In this document: positions 22,404-34,294 of the stretch, piece by piece
How the letters are laid out: each line of letters opens with the position of its first letter
Numbering within the stretch: position 1 is the stretch's first letter
Assembly (NCBI GenBank): GCA_039707465.1
Contig: CM077643.1
Coordinates: 247,175,919 to 247,239,918, forward strand
Direction: 5' to 3'
From: Rhabdophis nuchalis
Lineage: Eukaryota; Chordata; Lepidosauria; Squamata; Natricidae
DNA length: 64,000 bases
Notes under the pieces: generated by a model
Seen by the model: only the letters and a program-made list of their open reading frames with translations
What the model was told of the DNA's origin: nothing
Database searches by the model: none
Made by a program: the position numbers and the translations under genes

Positions 22404-24255
22404 GTAGACTTTTATTCGTTACACTTTCTATTGGATACTAGGACTTCATCTCATTATGCAAGTACACAGAATTATTAGATTCTGTGTACATCATCTCATC
22501 TTGTAATAGTTTGAGGTGCGCTATTACAATAATATTTTAGAAATAATTAACAAAATATCCTAATTCAACAGCATCAAAAGAGCGAAACTAGATATTAAAA
22601 CATTATGTTATTAATTTATCTATTTTATTTATTTAAAAAAATGTATCATTTGTATACCACTTATTAATTTTAAAAAGTCCCATGGGTTCCCTACAGTCCA
22701 AAATATAATATAAAAAATAAACCATACACCTGAAACAATCAAAATAGTTTAAGGGCCATCGAGTCAAAACAAACAAGAAAGGAAATTCTGTATTTTATTT
22801 GAAGGCATGTCTTCTCTGGATGATGAGTCCTCTGAAGGTGCATTTGCACTTCTGGCCATGCCATGTGCATTCTCTGAACCAAAGACCAGGACAAGGGAGG
22901 CGTGACTCTCAAATTAGACTCTCACAAGATAGCGGGCATTTTATTGTAGACATCTGACGAATAATGATGTCATGTGCCAGAGTGGATGTCATTCAAGTCA
23001 TAATGCAATTGATGCCAATTATGTAATTCACATTATTTATGTGAAGGCACTATGGCACATATCATGTCATAGCAACTTCAACCAAATGTCCTCCCCTAAA
23101 TTGGCAGAAAAGACCAGATTCTAGGGAATAGAGGAGATTGATAATTCAAACTCGGGAATGTAGATGTGACTAATGAATTGGTCTACTTGTCAATGAAGCT
23201 TCCTCAGTTGTGGAGTTTGACTTACTCCTTTTGAATAGCCTAATGGCTAATAATGGGAGCCTGGATGGAGTTTTATGAGTTCTGGCTTTACTAGCTTTCA
23301 GTTTATAATAGGCAAGGCTGGAAATAATGTTACTATACCTTGTTTTTTACTTACTTGATTCATTCAACCCCTGACACTTGACCTCCACCCTGACTTTGGT
23401 TCTTGTTTTTTGGATAATAGACTCTGTTTGATGCCTCAACTTTATTTGACCTCTTTGTATGGACCCTAATATGGCATCTGACTCTGTTTTTCTGCTCCCT
23501 GGGAATTATTGGGCTCTGCAGTCCTGACTTGCTAACAGTTTGTTTACTCCATGGCTAGTCCAGAAGTATCAGCTGGTATACTATATTATCCATTAATAAT
23601 ATAATTAAGCTAGAGAAGGATGATCCTGCTTCCTCTAGAAGGCTTCATTCATTCAAGTTGTAATTATATCATATTTATTTATTTAATTTGTATTTATACT
23701 AACTTTCCAAGTGTCAGCAAGAGATAAACTTTAATGGATATTAACAGGGAGCCAAAATTTTAGACCACTTCAGTCCCTATTCCCACTCTCTCAAAAAATT
23801 GAGCGTTGGTATTACTTTTCCAGGAATTGTAAAGGCAAGAGAAGTGTCCATACATCAAAAAGAAATGACTTCTGACATATATGTTACTAAATAAAACTTC
23901 CTGTAGTCCCAGCCAATATGACCAATGGTAGAAAGTGCTGGTCGTTCTTAGTCAAGAACTTCTGTACGGCTACATGCTCTCCATCCATCATGTTGAGAAA
24001 GATTTGTAAAGTCAAGAAGCATCAGAGTGTGCACAGCATGACTACTATTTTGAGACAATCCAGGAGCAAAATACAATACATAGAGGTTTTGTCTTTCAAA
24101 TAGTGGTTTATATACAGGACTTATATATACATAGATATACTTGTCAGGCAAATACTAGGCAAGCAATCAATCTTCAACTCTACATGGAGAACTACAATGG
24201 AGATAGATACACAAGGAGAGAGAAACACTCTCACATGGCCTCCTTTATATATATA

Positions 24256-25089
24256 CTAGCTGTACCCGGCCACACGTTGCTGTGGCTGAGTCAGGCAGAA
24301 GCATGGGGCGCCCCCTCCCAGCTCAGCCATTTCTTCTCTGTTGACCATCGTTGGTGGCCATCAACCAACTCTGCCATCCACTGCACCGCCAGCCCAGCCT
24401 GCTGTCTCAGTCGCTGCTGCACAGCCCCAGCCGTTACCTTTTGCGCAGGGACAGGCTTAACACCCATCTGCCCTGCCCCCCAGGCACACATCCCGGGGGC
24501 GCCTTCTCAATCCATGGCGTAGGCCCAGCCTGGTGTCCCCTGAAGAGGAGGAGGAAGAAACTGCCTCTGGCGACATGGACATGAGCCAGCCCCCACTGGT
24601 CACGGCCCAACCAGAGACCCCAACGCCACTGCAGCCACCGCAGCCGCTGTCTCACGGGACACCCAACGGCCACGGCGCCTCAGGCTGATGACGACGACGA
24701 CGCCCCATCAGAGCCACCTTGGCGAGGCCGGAGGTCGCTCACTCTGAGTGGGGGGGGGGAGAGAGAGCGTGGCCGGCTGGGCTGGGGGAGGCCAGCTTAA
24801 GGGCAGGGGGAGGCGGCCGAGGGATGGCGCATGCGCCGCCCCACCGCAGACAGCAAAGGGCCTGGCGGTAGGGGAGGGTAGAACTTTTGGAGATGTAAGA
24901 TTTTGAACAAACGAACTTTTACATTTGCTTTTACCTGTCACAGGTGTGACATCTGTATAATATAGGTTTATAAAAATGTGCGCGTATTCAAATGGAACGT
25001 TGTGTCAAAATTTCAAAGCAATCGGAGAAGAACTTTCATAGATTACAGATTTTGAACAAACGAACATTTACATTTTTATTTATATAGAT
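24256..25089 (+). mobile_element. Unclassified interspersed repeat, copy B
   Basis: Opens CTAGCTGTACCCGGCCACAC then GTTGCTGTGG and closes TTTTTATTTATATAGAT, the same two ends as copy C (30717-32456). The body is a GC-rich segment of CCAGCCCAG-like and GACGACGACG-like composition. No inverted ends or protein. Confidence 0.7.
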
Positions 25090-26040
25090 ATAGCTTCTTA
25101 AAGTGGAAGTAACCCTGCTGGCCCATCCTCATGTCAGCATCTCGGTTTACAGCCTTAAAGTAGCTGGTCAGCTATTAAATCATCATTACCCTGACAAGAA
25201 GAAATATTTAATTCAAGCCAGCACTTTAATTGGACCTAGAAGCTGTAAAACAAGTTGGAGGGAAGGAGATAGAGACAGACAGACAGACAGACATGATAGA
25301 CAGGTGTCTGTGTGTCTGTGTTTATGTCTGTATTCCTGTATAAAAGGAACCCTGTAGTAAGTTGATAATGTTCTGGAGACTTTTTTTGCATTGCAGTTTT
25401 CAGTTCCTTATCTTCCATGAGTGAATCAAATAGAATGGAGGCCATCTTAAGAACTGCTTTCTTTCATTCTGACCACAATGATGCTCAAATGTTCTCCTAA
25501 ATCACTAGCATTGCAGCCCCAATTCATGAATTCCATCACTTTTTCTCTACCCCCACCTAGGCCAGAAGAGCAAGAGCCAATGGGCTTTTCCTTCTGTGGG
25601 CCTTCTGTTTTCTGAGGTTTGGAAGAAGGAAGACAACAGTTCTATCTAGTCCCTTGGGCTAGAAGGGAAAGCAAGGTAGAATTCTTGTTAGTTTCACAAT
25701 TGCTTTTTTTTTTTAGCAAATGTCACATGAGTGACAAATTTGGTGAAATGCTGGATTTCCATCTCAGGTATAAATACAAACATCTCATAGAATATTGGCA
25801 TTTGTATAATTGACCAATTAGTGTCTATGCCACCTTTCTGTGCAAAATCACAAAATAAACCTTTGTTTATTCAGTTTGATGCAGCCTGACTCTAAAAACA
25901 ATATAATGGAAACAAGAAATGACATTATCAACTGGAACAAAAGAAAAAAAAAGAAAAAGTTGGTAACCTCAGCAGATTCCCATACGTCCCACCAACCCAG
26001 CAAATGGGGCACCACCTATCCTAAGGCCTAAGGTCTAGGA

Positions 26041-26256
26041 CAGTGGTGGGCAAACTTATTAGTCAAGAGAGCCAAATATCAACAGTACCACGATTGAAAT
26101 TTCTTTTGAGAGCCAAAAGGTGTGGCCTGTTTTGTGGGAGTGGCTCAGCGGTCATGTGACCGGGTGGGCGTGGCCAACTTGGAAAATGTGGTGGAACTCA
26201 CATAACGACAGTCCTGCTTAGCAACCAACATTTTGGGCTCAATTGTGGTCATAAGT

Positions 26257-26320
<64 letters not shown>

Positions 26321-27063
26321 TATCTCTCTCTCCCACTTTCTTTTTCTTTCTATTTTTCTTTCTCTTTCTCTTTTTCTTTTTGTCTCTCTCTGTCTATCTC
26401 TCTCTTTATCTGTCTCTCTCTCCTCCCTCCACCCATCTGTCATTCTGTGTGTGTGTGTGTGTCTGTGTGTCTGTGATTCCCTCTCTCCCTCTCTCTCTGT
26501 GTCTCTCTCTGTTTGTTTCTTCCTCCCTCCCCCTCTGTCTCCCTCTGTATGCCAGTCTCTCCCTCCCTCCCCCCCTGAAGCAGCGGAAAGCCCGGCACGC
26601 CGGCCAGGGAGGCCACGGCTGCCTCCTTCTGCAGGGAGCACCCGAGGCCGTGGCCATCCAAGCACCGCCGAGGCTGTCCGGGCGCCGCACGCCCACCTCC
26701 CTCAGAGCCACGCACGACGGCAAGCCCCGGAAAGCGCGCTTCGATGGCCTCTGCAGGCGCCTGCTGCTGCTGCCCCCGAGCCCTGGAGACATGCAGCTCC
26801 CGCCATCCGAGCCACACGGGGCTGGGAGGGAGGCGGGCACCCGGAAGGCCCCGGCGGCACCCAGGCAGCCGCAGGCCCAGGCGCTCCCCACGTCCACCCG
26901 CTTGCTCGCTACAGGAGGAGGCAACCGCACCCCCCCCCCAGCCGACATGCCCAGCCCTCCGTTGCCTGGGGGGGAAGGGAGGGAGGGAGAGAGAGAGGAA
27001 GAGCCGTACCCGAGGGGCCAAAGAGCCGCTTGTGGCTTGCGAGCCGCGGTTTGCCGACCACTG
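26041..27063. mobile_element. 1.0-kb non-autonomous hAT element with microsatellite and GC-rich cargo
   Basis: Ends CAGTGGTGGGCAAAC and GTTTGCCGACCACTG are inverted repeats. The flanks are a perfect 8-bp duplication GTCTAGGA (26033-26040, 27064-27071). Inside are AGAGAGCCAAA / AAAGAGCCGCTTGTGG blocks typical of hAT-derived repeats, a (TTTC)n and CT-rich tract (26258-26560), and about 400 bp of CpG-rich sequence (26580-26990). Overlapping open frames in the GC-rich part agree with no known protein. Confidence 0.92.
26258..26321. repeat. (TTTC)n microsatellite
   Basis: About 16 perfect TTTC units inside the hAT element, grading into a CT-rich tract. Confidence 0.96.
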
Positions 27064-28249
27064 GTCTAGGAGAACAATCCTTGTAGTCCTTCAGGCTGAG
27101 AGCCACACAGATCTCAGGGACCATCATTCTTGATGGCAGCTGCTGCAACAGAGAAGGTGCATCTCCTACATACTGATAAATGATGTTATTTAATCCAAAG
27201 AACCCACAGCATCCCAACCCTATCAGCTCAAATTGGCCAGCCAGACACCACAGGAGAAAGGCAGCCCTATGCCATGCTGTTGACCCCTGTATTGAGCTAC
27301 ATGAATGAATGGTTTGACTCAGTGTGATATCACTTCCTGTGTTCCTATAATAAGCAGCCAATGAAAGAAAAGAGGTGAGGCCATCTACAAGTGCCAAAGT
27401 CCTGCATGTGCAAGCAACTAACCGCGTGGGAGGAAATTCATTGGGCCTTGGTCCAAGGTTATTCATAAAGATGAAGTGTTTTGCTATGCAACATTTTAAG
27501 TCAAAATCTCTTTGGAAGAAGCTCATCCTCCTCTTCCTCCTCCAGTTCCTCCTCCCTCTACCTTAACCTTGTTGTTGTTTTTTTCCAATCACAGGCTTAT
27601 TTCATTATATGAGCATAAAGAAAGATTGCCCAGTGAAGCAGCCAAAACCAATTTTGAGTTGCTTTTATTGAAACAGCTTGTCTACTATTGCCCAGGTTTT
27701 TTTTTTTAAATCCAATGTCCAAAGCTGTCCATAGCAGTCAAACAGTTATTGCCCTTGAAAGATTCATAATCTGGAAAGCGGCAGTATGGAAGACACTACA
27801 AGAGCAGACTTTCTTCTCCCAGCCAGAGTAAATTATTTCCCTCCAGTTTGGAAAATCCTTCAAATATGCTGCATGAATAAGTCTAAAACATCTTCTGCAG
27901 CCAGGAACACCTTTCAATTGGACAGGTCTCAGATGTTTTTGGGATGGTATTTTGCTGAGGTCCAAAGTAAGAAAAGCAGCCCAGGAAGATTTTGCTACAT
28001 GTAGCACTTAACCATACTTTAGCCCACATAGCAGTGTCAATTTAATCCTTTTGTGACCAAACCTCAATAATGGAATTGAAAAGGAGGGAGCCACTGAGCT
28101 CCTGAAGAGCAAAAAGTAAAACAGAGTTATAATAAGTGTGGTTTCTTGGGCTATATTTGTCCACTTAGACTTTTTTAAATAGCTTACTTCCGCAGAAGGT
28201 CTCATAAGAACGTTCACATTCATAATCCAAATTTGCAAAGTCCTGTAGA

Positions 28250-28345
28250 TCAGCCTTCCCTAAGCCGGTGGCCTTCCAGAAGTGTTGGACTTCCGTTTCC
28301 GTCATTCATAGCAATTTGGCCATAGTGTCTGGACAGTTGAGGATA
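28250..28345. mobile_element. MITE fragment (GCCTTCCAGAAGTGTTGGAC)
   Basis: Resembles a common squamate MITE end reading 'cagccttcccta..ggtggccttcca'. A relative with ATGTTGCTGAG and GAATTGTAGTTCAGCAG is at about 55472-55560. Termini are not resolved. Confidence 0.35.
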
Positions 28346-28498
28346 CTTGTAGGCCACCAGATTAGAAAAGGTTTCTGTATCAACTTGCAGTCAATGAAAT
28401 GTGCATACTGTACAGTACTATTAAATAATGAATATCCTAGTCAAGTTGCAGCATATATTATTAAGCACAAAGTAAAATAGATTCAGCTCATAATAGAG

Positions 28499-28582
28499 CA
28501 GGGGTCTCCAAGCTTTGCTGGCTGGGGAATTCTGGGAGTTGAAGTCCGCCAGGCTTAAAGTTGCCAAGGTTGCAGACCCCTG
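28499..28582. mobile_element. Palindromic hAT MITE, copy 3
   Basis: Ends CAGGGGTCTCCAAGC and GGTTGCAGACCCCTG, core GGGGAATTCTGGGAGTTGAA, perfect 8-bp duplication TAATAGAG on both sides (28491-28498, 28583-28590). It is 84 bp, shortened by loss of part of one arm. Confidence 0.92.
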
Positions 28583-28697
28583 TAATAGAGCATTAATGAA
28601 CAAAGAAGGGTTTCTTTTAAAGGAAGGTGCCTTATTAAATTACTGTTCGAGACTTCTCAGCATTTGAAGCCAAGATATGAAATGTGTAATTGATTTG

Positions 28698-28890
28698 ATT
28701 GATTTGATTTATTTAAATTTATAGACCGCCCCCTCTCCCCCATGGGGACTCGGGGCAGTGCACAGGAAATTAAAATCTAATAAATACAACAATATACAAC
28801 ATACAAAATATTAAAACCAAATTAAATTACCCCTGTGCTAAAAGAATATTTAAAATCCCTGAAACCTTAATAGTAATAGTAAACCGCATT
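28698..28890 (-). mobile_element. LINE (CR1/L2-like) tail, antisense
   Basis: Reads ATTTATAGACCGCCCCCTCT and CATGGGGACTCGGGGCAGTG, then an A-rich stretch, like 6676-7090 but shorter. Confidence 0.55.
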
Positions 28891-29039
28891 ACTCTTTAGT
28901 TGTACTTTAAATCTGCTATGTACATCTCTCCATTTGGTGGTGGTGAAGGGCAGTGATCAATGAAGACTCCTTCTCTCCTATCATTCTTTCTGTCCCTTCG
29001 TCTGCCACTGCGTTGCAATCCCACATACCATTTTTTTAT

Positions 29040-29505
29040 AACGATCTTTTTTTTTTATTATTAATAAATTTTATTTACAAACATATAAAATACATATAAA
29101 ATACACTCACACCAAACTTAGACATACACTACATTTACACCATACAATACGAACAGGAACTTCCTGTTCTTTCTAATAGCAATTGTTAATCGAAGCCACT
29201 CATCTTATATTGTTTCCCCTTCTGTTATATTTCATTTGGATTTCACCATTCTAAACCCTCTTATTTTACTCATAACTACTTTTTTTAAGTTTTGCTGTAT
29301 TCCTTCATTAGTTCTTGTTTCTTTCCTCCATCCACCTATACCATTTATCCCATATCTGATAGAATTCTGATTCTTCTTTTCCCTGAATTTCTTTAGTTAA
29401 TTTCTCCATTTCAGCACAGTCCATAACCTTTCTTATTATTTCATCTTCGCTTGGAATTAGTTTATTTTTCCATTTCTGGGCAAAAGCAACGATATCTTTA
29501 AAATA
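29040..29505 (-). mobile_element. L1 LINE fragment, 3' end of ORF2, antisense
   Basis: On the minus strand 29495-29300 translates to FAQKWKNKLIPSEDEI, then KVMDCAEMEKLTKEIQGKEE and FYQIWDKWYRWMEE before the frame ends. This is the style of the C-terminal region of vertebrate L1 ORF2. The rest is the 3' UTR, ending in a poly-T run at 29040-29060. 5'-truncated and dead. Confidence 0.7.
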
Positions 29506-30014
29506 CCCACGATCGACATAAAACTATAATAGAAGCTCTGAAAGATATGAAGACCAAGCAAAAGTGAGTATAAATAAGCAGAAGTTACATGGATGTTTTT
29601 ACGTTAGCCCCTGCCATCCAGATGTAGCACAAAATACATTGGACTGCAAATCCTATCATTCCTAAATTAATAGTAATAGGGCACTTGAGTGAGAAGCATT
29701 TGGAGATTAATAGCAATACTGCATCCAGTGATAATGCATTAAATCCAAAACACAAAATAGGAGCATTAGATTTCTTTATAACCATTACTTTTTTGGGGGG
29801 GGGGGGTCAAAAAGTATGGGGGGGGGAACTCACAAGGAAATGAAAGAAAAGTAATTTATATTTATAGTAATTTTGAGTTAATGACTCAAACATGAGATTA
29901 TCTTTGGGTTAATGATGAAGAAACAGAACAAGATGAGAGAAAGAGAGTTTGTGAGAAACTGAATGAGAAGAGATAGCAAATAAACATACTCCCCAACCGC
30001 AAACCTCATAACCG

Positions 30015-30520
30015 ATGTCCCAAAGGTGCTTTTTCAAGAGGCAACTAACACAGGAGAACAAACCCATAGGGATAAGATTCAGTAGTCCTGCATTTAAAAG
30101 ACAAAGGCCACTCTTTTGAAGACAGTAAAGTCCACATTTTGGACAGAGAAGACTGCTGGTTTGAAAGAGGGGTCAAAGAGGCCCTCTGTGTCAACCCTGA
30201 ACAGTTTTCTCTCAACAGAGGAGGAGGGATAAGATATCATCTATCTCCAGTCCACAACTTTCAGTAGTTCCAAGAAGGCGCCACACCCATTTGTACTACT
30301 CAGCTGACCCTGAGGATCCAGATAAATCTCCAAGTGGCCCCAAGGACTCTTTAAAAGAATGCAAATGACCAGCTAAATCCTTCCATTCCCCAACATCCAG
30401 TCAGTCAGAGCTGAAGAAGCTTCTTGGATGAACCGTCTTCAAAGAAAAACAAGAAAGTTGCCTCTTGAAAAAGCACCTTTGCAACAACTATGACATGGAT
30501 GACTGAGCATCTCCATAGAT
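30015..30520 (+). mobile_element. Dispersed repeat (CTTCAAAGAAAAACAAG family)
   Basis: Contains GAAGAAGCTTCTTGGATGAA, CGTCTTCAAAGAAAAACAAG, TTGCCTCTTGAAAAAGCACC and GAGCATCTCCATAGA. It shares all four blocks with 16935-17130 and 56470-56700, and the block order is constant. No family name can be given. Confidence 0.45.
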
Positions 30521-30825
30521 ATCACTACCAATCTTTGAGTCAATAAATAAGCCCAAGGATGAAAAACCTGGACAGGTACTTTTTTTTTAAATTGAATGAG
30601 AAGGCAATAGGGCCATGTTTGGCTCTCCCAGGCTTTTTAATGGCAAATGTTGCCATAGACAGAACCTTCCTTTTGTCTGAAATTCTGTCTGAATTATAAA
30701 TAGGCTTATTTGAACACTAGCTATACCCGGCCACGCGTTGCTGTGGCCCAGTCTGGTTAAATGGCCAACCAATCTGTGTGTAGATCTACACTTGCACACA
30801 TACATACAACCACCGTATAACCCCC

Positions 30826-31390
30826 AACCTACCTACCTACTGTATTTCTCTCTATCTACTGTATCCCTCTATCTACCTACCTACCTATTGTATTTCTCCC
30901 TATCTATCCCTCTACCTACCTACCTACCTACTGTGTTTCTCCCTATCTATCTATCCCCCTACCTACCTGTTGTATTTCTCCCTATCTATCCATGTACCTG
31001 CCTACCTATCTACCTACTGTATTTCTTACTCTCTATCTATCCCTCTATTTATCTACCTACCTACTGTATTTCTCCCTCAATCTATCCCTCTACCTACCTA
31101 CCTATTGTATTTCTCCCACTATCTATCCCTCTACCTACCTACCTACTGCATTTCTCCCCTCTATCCCTCTACCTACCTACCTACCTACCATATTTCCCCC
31201 TCTCTGTATCCACCTACCTACTGTATTCTTCCCTCTCTCCCTCTACCTACCTACCTACCTACCTATTGTATTTATCTCTATATACCTGTACCTACCTACC
31301 TACCTGCTGTATTCATCCCTCTCGTTTATCCCTCTACTTACCTAACTACCTACTGTATTTCTTCCTCTCTCTCTATTCCTCTACCTAAAT
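30826..31390. repeat. CTAC / CTAT compound microsatellite
   Basis: About 565 bp of CTAC and CTAT units in some 14 blocks, each separated by ACTGTATTTCTCCC-like text. It is the complement of the blocks at 1855-2545 and 19430-19756. Confidence 0.95.
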
Positions 31391-31476
31391 AAATAGCCCT
31401 CCCCTCCCCAGACCACCACCCCTCAGTCAATCCCCTCCAGGCCCCCCCTCCCTTCCTCCCTCCCTTGTGCCTAACA

Positions 31477-31900
31477 CAGTGGTGGGCAAAGTCATTAGTC
31501 TCTTTGTCCCTCTGTTCCTCCCTCCTTTTCTGTCTTTCTCTGTCATTCTCTCTGTCTCTCTCTCTCTCTCCTTCCTCCCCATCTCTGTCACTCTGTTTGC
31601 GTATGATTGCCTATCTTTCCCTCACTCATTCTCTCTGTGTGTCTGTCTCTCTCCCCTCCCTTTCTCTCTGTCACTGTGTGTGTGCCTGTCGATCTCTCTC
31701 ATTCATTATCTCTCTGTTCGTCTCTCCCTCCCTCTCTGTCTCTGTGTGTATCAGTCTCCCCCCCCCCCCTCTGCAAACAGCGAAAAGGCCGGCATGTCGG
31801 GCTGGGGAGGCTAGGGCTGCCTCCTCCCACAGTGAGCGTGGCCATCCGGGCACCGCATGCCCAGCCCCGTGCCGCCGCCACCGCCCCCAAGCCCCGCGAC
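31477..31900 (+). mobile_element. hAT-derived block inside copy C
   Basis: CAGTGGTGGGCAAAGTCATT, a CT-rich tract, then GGCCGGCATGTCGGGCTGGG and GGGCTGCCTCCTCCCACAG parallel the order in the hAT element at 26041-27063. The right hAT terminus is missing, so only the left part was incorporated. Confidence 0.65.
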
Positions 31901-32817
31901 ACGCAGCCCCTGCCGCCCGGCAGGCGCACTGGGCAGGACAGGCGACCATGCCCCCACCAGCTCTCTCCAATGGCTCCGGAAAATACACCTTGGTGGCCAT
32001 CGGAGAGAGCTGGTGGAGACGCGCCCGGCTGTCCCGTCCGACACGCCCGCCAGGCGACTACCACATGGGGCTCGGACGCTTCTGATCCTGTGGCCCTGCG
32101 TGCGTGTGCGTGTGTGTGTGTGGAAGAGAGCGGCTGCAGGCAGACAGGGAGGAGCATGTGTTGCTTTCCACGTTGCCCCTGGCAACGTTCCTTCAAGGCG
32201 GTTTTCTGCCGTTACGTGTCCATGACGTATCAGCCAGATGGCAGGAGTTACACGGAGCTTAAACTGGTTTCAGTGAGTAACATTTATTTGTGCATGCCTT
32301 GCACACGATACACGTGTGCTAGGCACAAGATGATTTGGTATTCTATTATCAGAAGTCCTTGTCAACATTGTGTGAAAGTTTGGTGTAAATCGGTCCAGTA
32401 GTTTTTGAGATTAGTGGATTCGTACAAACTATTTTACATTTTTATTTATATAGATTGACTGTTTTGAAAATATATTTGGTCACAAAGCCTAATGCCTTTA
32501 GCCTGATTCTACTGCTATGAGCGTTTACACCTAAACTGAAGGCACTGAGAACTCAATGCCCCTCAGACATTTAGAGGCTTTTATTCCATATTGGACCTTT
32601 GGCAAACACACAACAGGCAGACATATTTTTAGGGATATTTTCAACACATTTTTGTTGGGACTGACACTTTCTTTGAGAGGCCTTAGTTTTAATGGCATAG
32701 GATCAGTATAGGAAATAGCTGCTTTCTTAGAAATGCTGAAACATCCTGTTGATAACAATCTCAGCTAACTGCCATCATATTGGGCATATTTATGAAAAAT
32801 TAAATACTCACTTTACA

Positions 32818-33318
32818 AAAGTTCGTGAGAGATCTGCACACCCCATTTTTTTGTGGAAAATGGGGCATGCAGAGAGTTTGTGAGGCCTGCAAAGTGCTCC
32901 TAGGGGCCAGGGAGGGCAAAAATGCGAAGTGTGGGAGCTTGATCTTCTTAAAGAGTAAGGCTTTTATTGATCTCAAATCAACTTTTCTCTTCAGCAAGGA
33001 GGGAAAGACATGCAGGGGCTGCTGAATGGCTGCTGCTGTGCTTGGCTGGGAACGGCCCATTGGATGAGGAGGGGTAGGGATCCCTTCCATTTGGATTAAT
33101 GTTTCCTCGCAGAGGCACCTGAGCATCCACTTTGCAGGCCTCCCAAACTCTCTGCATGCCCCATTTTTCACAAAAAATGGGGTGTGCAGATGGTTTGGGA
33201 TGCCTGCAGAGTGCTCCTGGGAGCCAGGGAGGGTAAAAACGTGTTTTTTTTTAATTTACCTCTTCAAAATCATGGTGCGTCTTATACTCCGGTGCGTCTT
33301 ATACTCTGAAAAATACAG
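32818..33318 (+). mobile_element. TA-flanked TATAAGACGCAC element, copy 5 (left end lost)
   Basis: Ends GGTGCGTCTTATACTCTG then AAAAATACAG followed by TA. The body carries AAAGTGCTCCTAGGGGCCAG and AGAGTGCTCCTGGGAGCCAG blocks in tandem. The left terminus is not recognisable, so the start is approximate. Confidence 0.6.
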
Positions 33319-33448
33319 TAAGTGTAAAATTCACACTTTAATCAGACTCCAATCCTAATTATTATGTGCTCTTAGGAACAAAGTTATGGAATCTAGGCTC
33401 CTTCAACATGATGCTAGATTTGAAATACCGTCAGCTGCAGCCATGATA

Positions 33449-33790
33449 GATAGTCCTCAACTTATGACCACAATTGAGCCCAAAACTTGTGTTGCTAAGC
33501 AAGACACTTGTTATATGAATCACTGCAGTTGTTAAGTTAGTAACATGGTTGTTAAGTGAATCTGGTTTCCCCATTGACTTTGCTTGTCAGAAGGTCATAA
33601 GAGGTGATCACATGAGCCGGGATACTGCCATCATCATAATTACATGCCAGTTGCCAAGCATCTAAATTTCCTGATCATGGGGATGCTGCAACAGTTGTAA
33701 GTGAAAAATAATCAGGTCATATTTTTTTCAGTGCCATTGTAACTTAGAACAGTCACTAAATGAATGGTTGTAAGTCAACGACTACCTGTA
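33449..33790 (+). mobile_element. Dispersed 'TAGTCCTCAACTTATGACC' repeat, good copy
   Basis: Begins TAGTCCTCAACTTATGACC and ends GGTTGTAAGTCAACGACTAC, degraded inverted ends. The interior is rich in TTGTTAAGT motifs and a CCCATTGACTTTGCTTGTCA block. Relatives lie at 4572-4915 and 37045-37466. Probably a non-autonomous DNA transposon. Confidence 0.6.
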
Positions 33791-34078
33791 TTCCTATAAT
33801 CAGTGCCCAAACAAAGCATGTTGTAGGAGGAGGCGGAAGCAGAAGCGTGGAAAGAATAGGGTGTTTCATTGATGATTGGAGAAAATGAACATTAACTAAA
33901 GCTGTTTTAATTGTGTTGGAAATCATTTTGGTCCACATTTGAGCCAGATAGCCAGTGTGGCATGGTAAACTAGAACCTTAATTCTAATATATTTCTCACC
34001 TTTGAAAGTTGAGCAAATGACTCTGGCTCAGTCATTCTCAGCCCCTCATCTCCTCACAGGTGCATTATGGGGAAGAAT

Positions 34079-34294
34079 CAGGGGTGAAATCCAGCAGGTT
34101 CTGACAGGTTCTGGAGAACCAGTAATGGAAATTTTGAGTAGTTTGGAGAACCGGCATATGTCTCCTCTGGCTGGCCCCAGAGTTGGGTGGGAATGGAGAT
34201 TTTGCAGTATCTTTCCCCTGCCATGTCACCAAGCCACACCCACCAAGCCACACTCACAGAACCGGTAGTAAACAAAATTGAAATTCACCACTGG
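34079..34294. mobile_element. hAT MITE, 216 bp
   Basis: Ends CAGGGGTGAAATCC and GAAATTCACCACTG. The target duplication GGAAGAAT is perfect (34071-34078, 34295-34302). The interior has GGTTCTGGAGAACCAGTA and CCAAGCCACACCCACCAAG. Confidence 0.92.

Larger units (their letters stand above)
30717..32456 (+). mobile_element. Unclassified interspersed repeat, copy C, with captured sequences
   Basis: Left end CTAGCTATACCCGGCCACGC and right end TTTTTATTTATATAGATT match copy B. The 1.7-kb body holds a CTAC-type microsatellite (30826-31390), a segment like the left part of the hAT element at 26041 (31477-31900), a CpG-rich block and the shared 3' block (AATCGGTCCAGTAGTTTTTG). Open frames are repeat-derived. 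Confidence 0.75.

Noticed and set aside
23990..24250. Possible LTR fragment with repeated ATATATACATAGATATAC-like text
   Set aside because: No TG..CA ends, primer-binding site or second LTR could be found, so it was left unannotated.
26233..27133. Several 130-280 residue frames on both strands
   Set aside because: They lie inside a hAT element and cover (TTTC)n and CpG-rich cargo. No splice, start or domain support.
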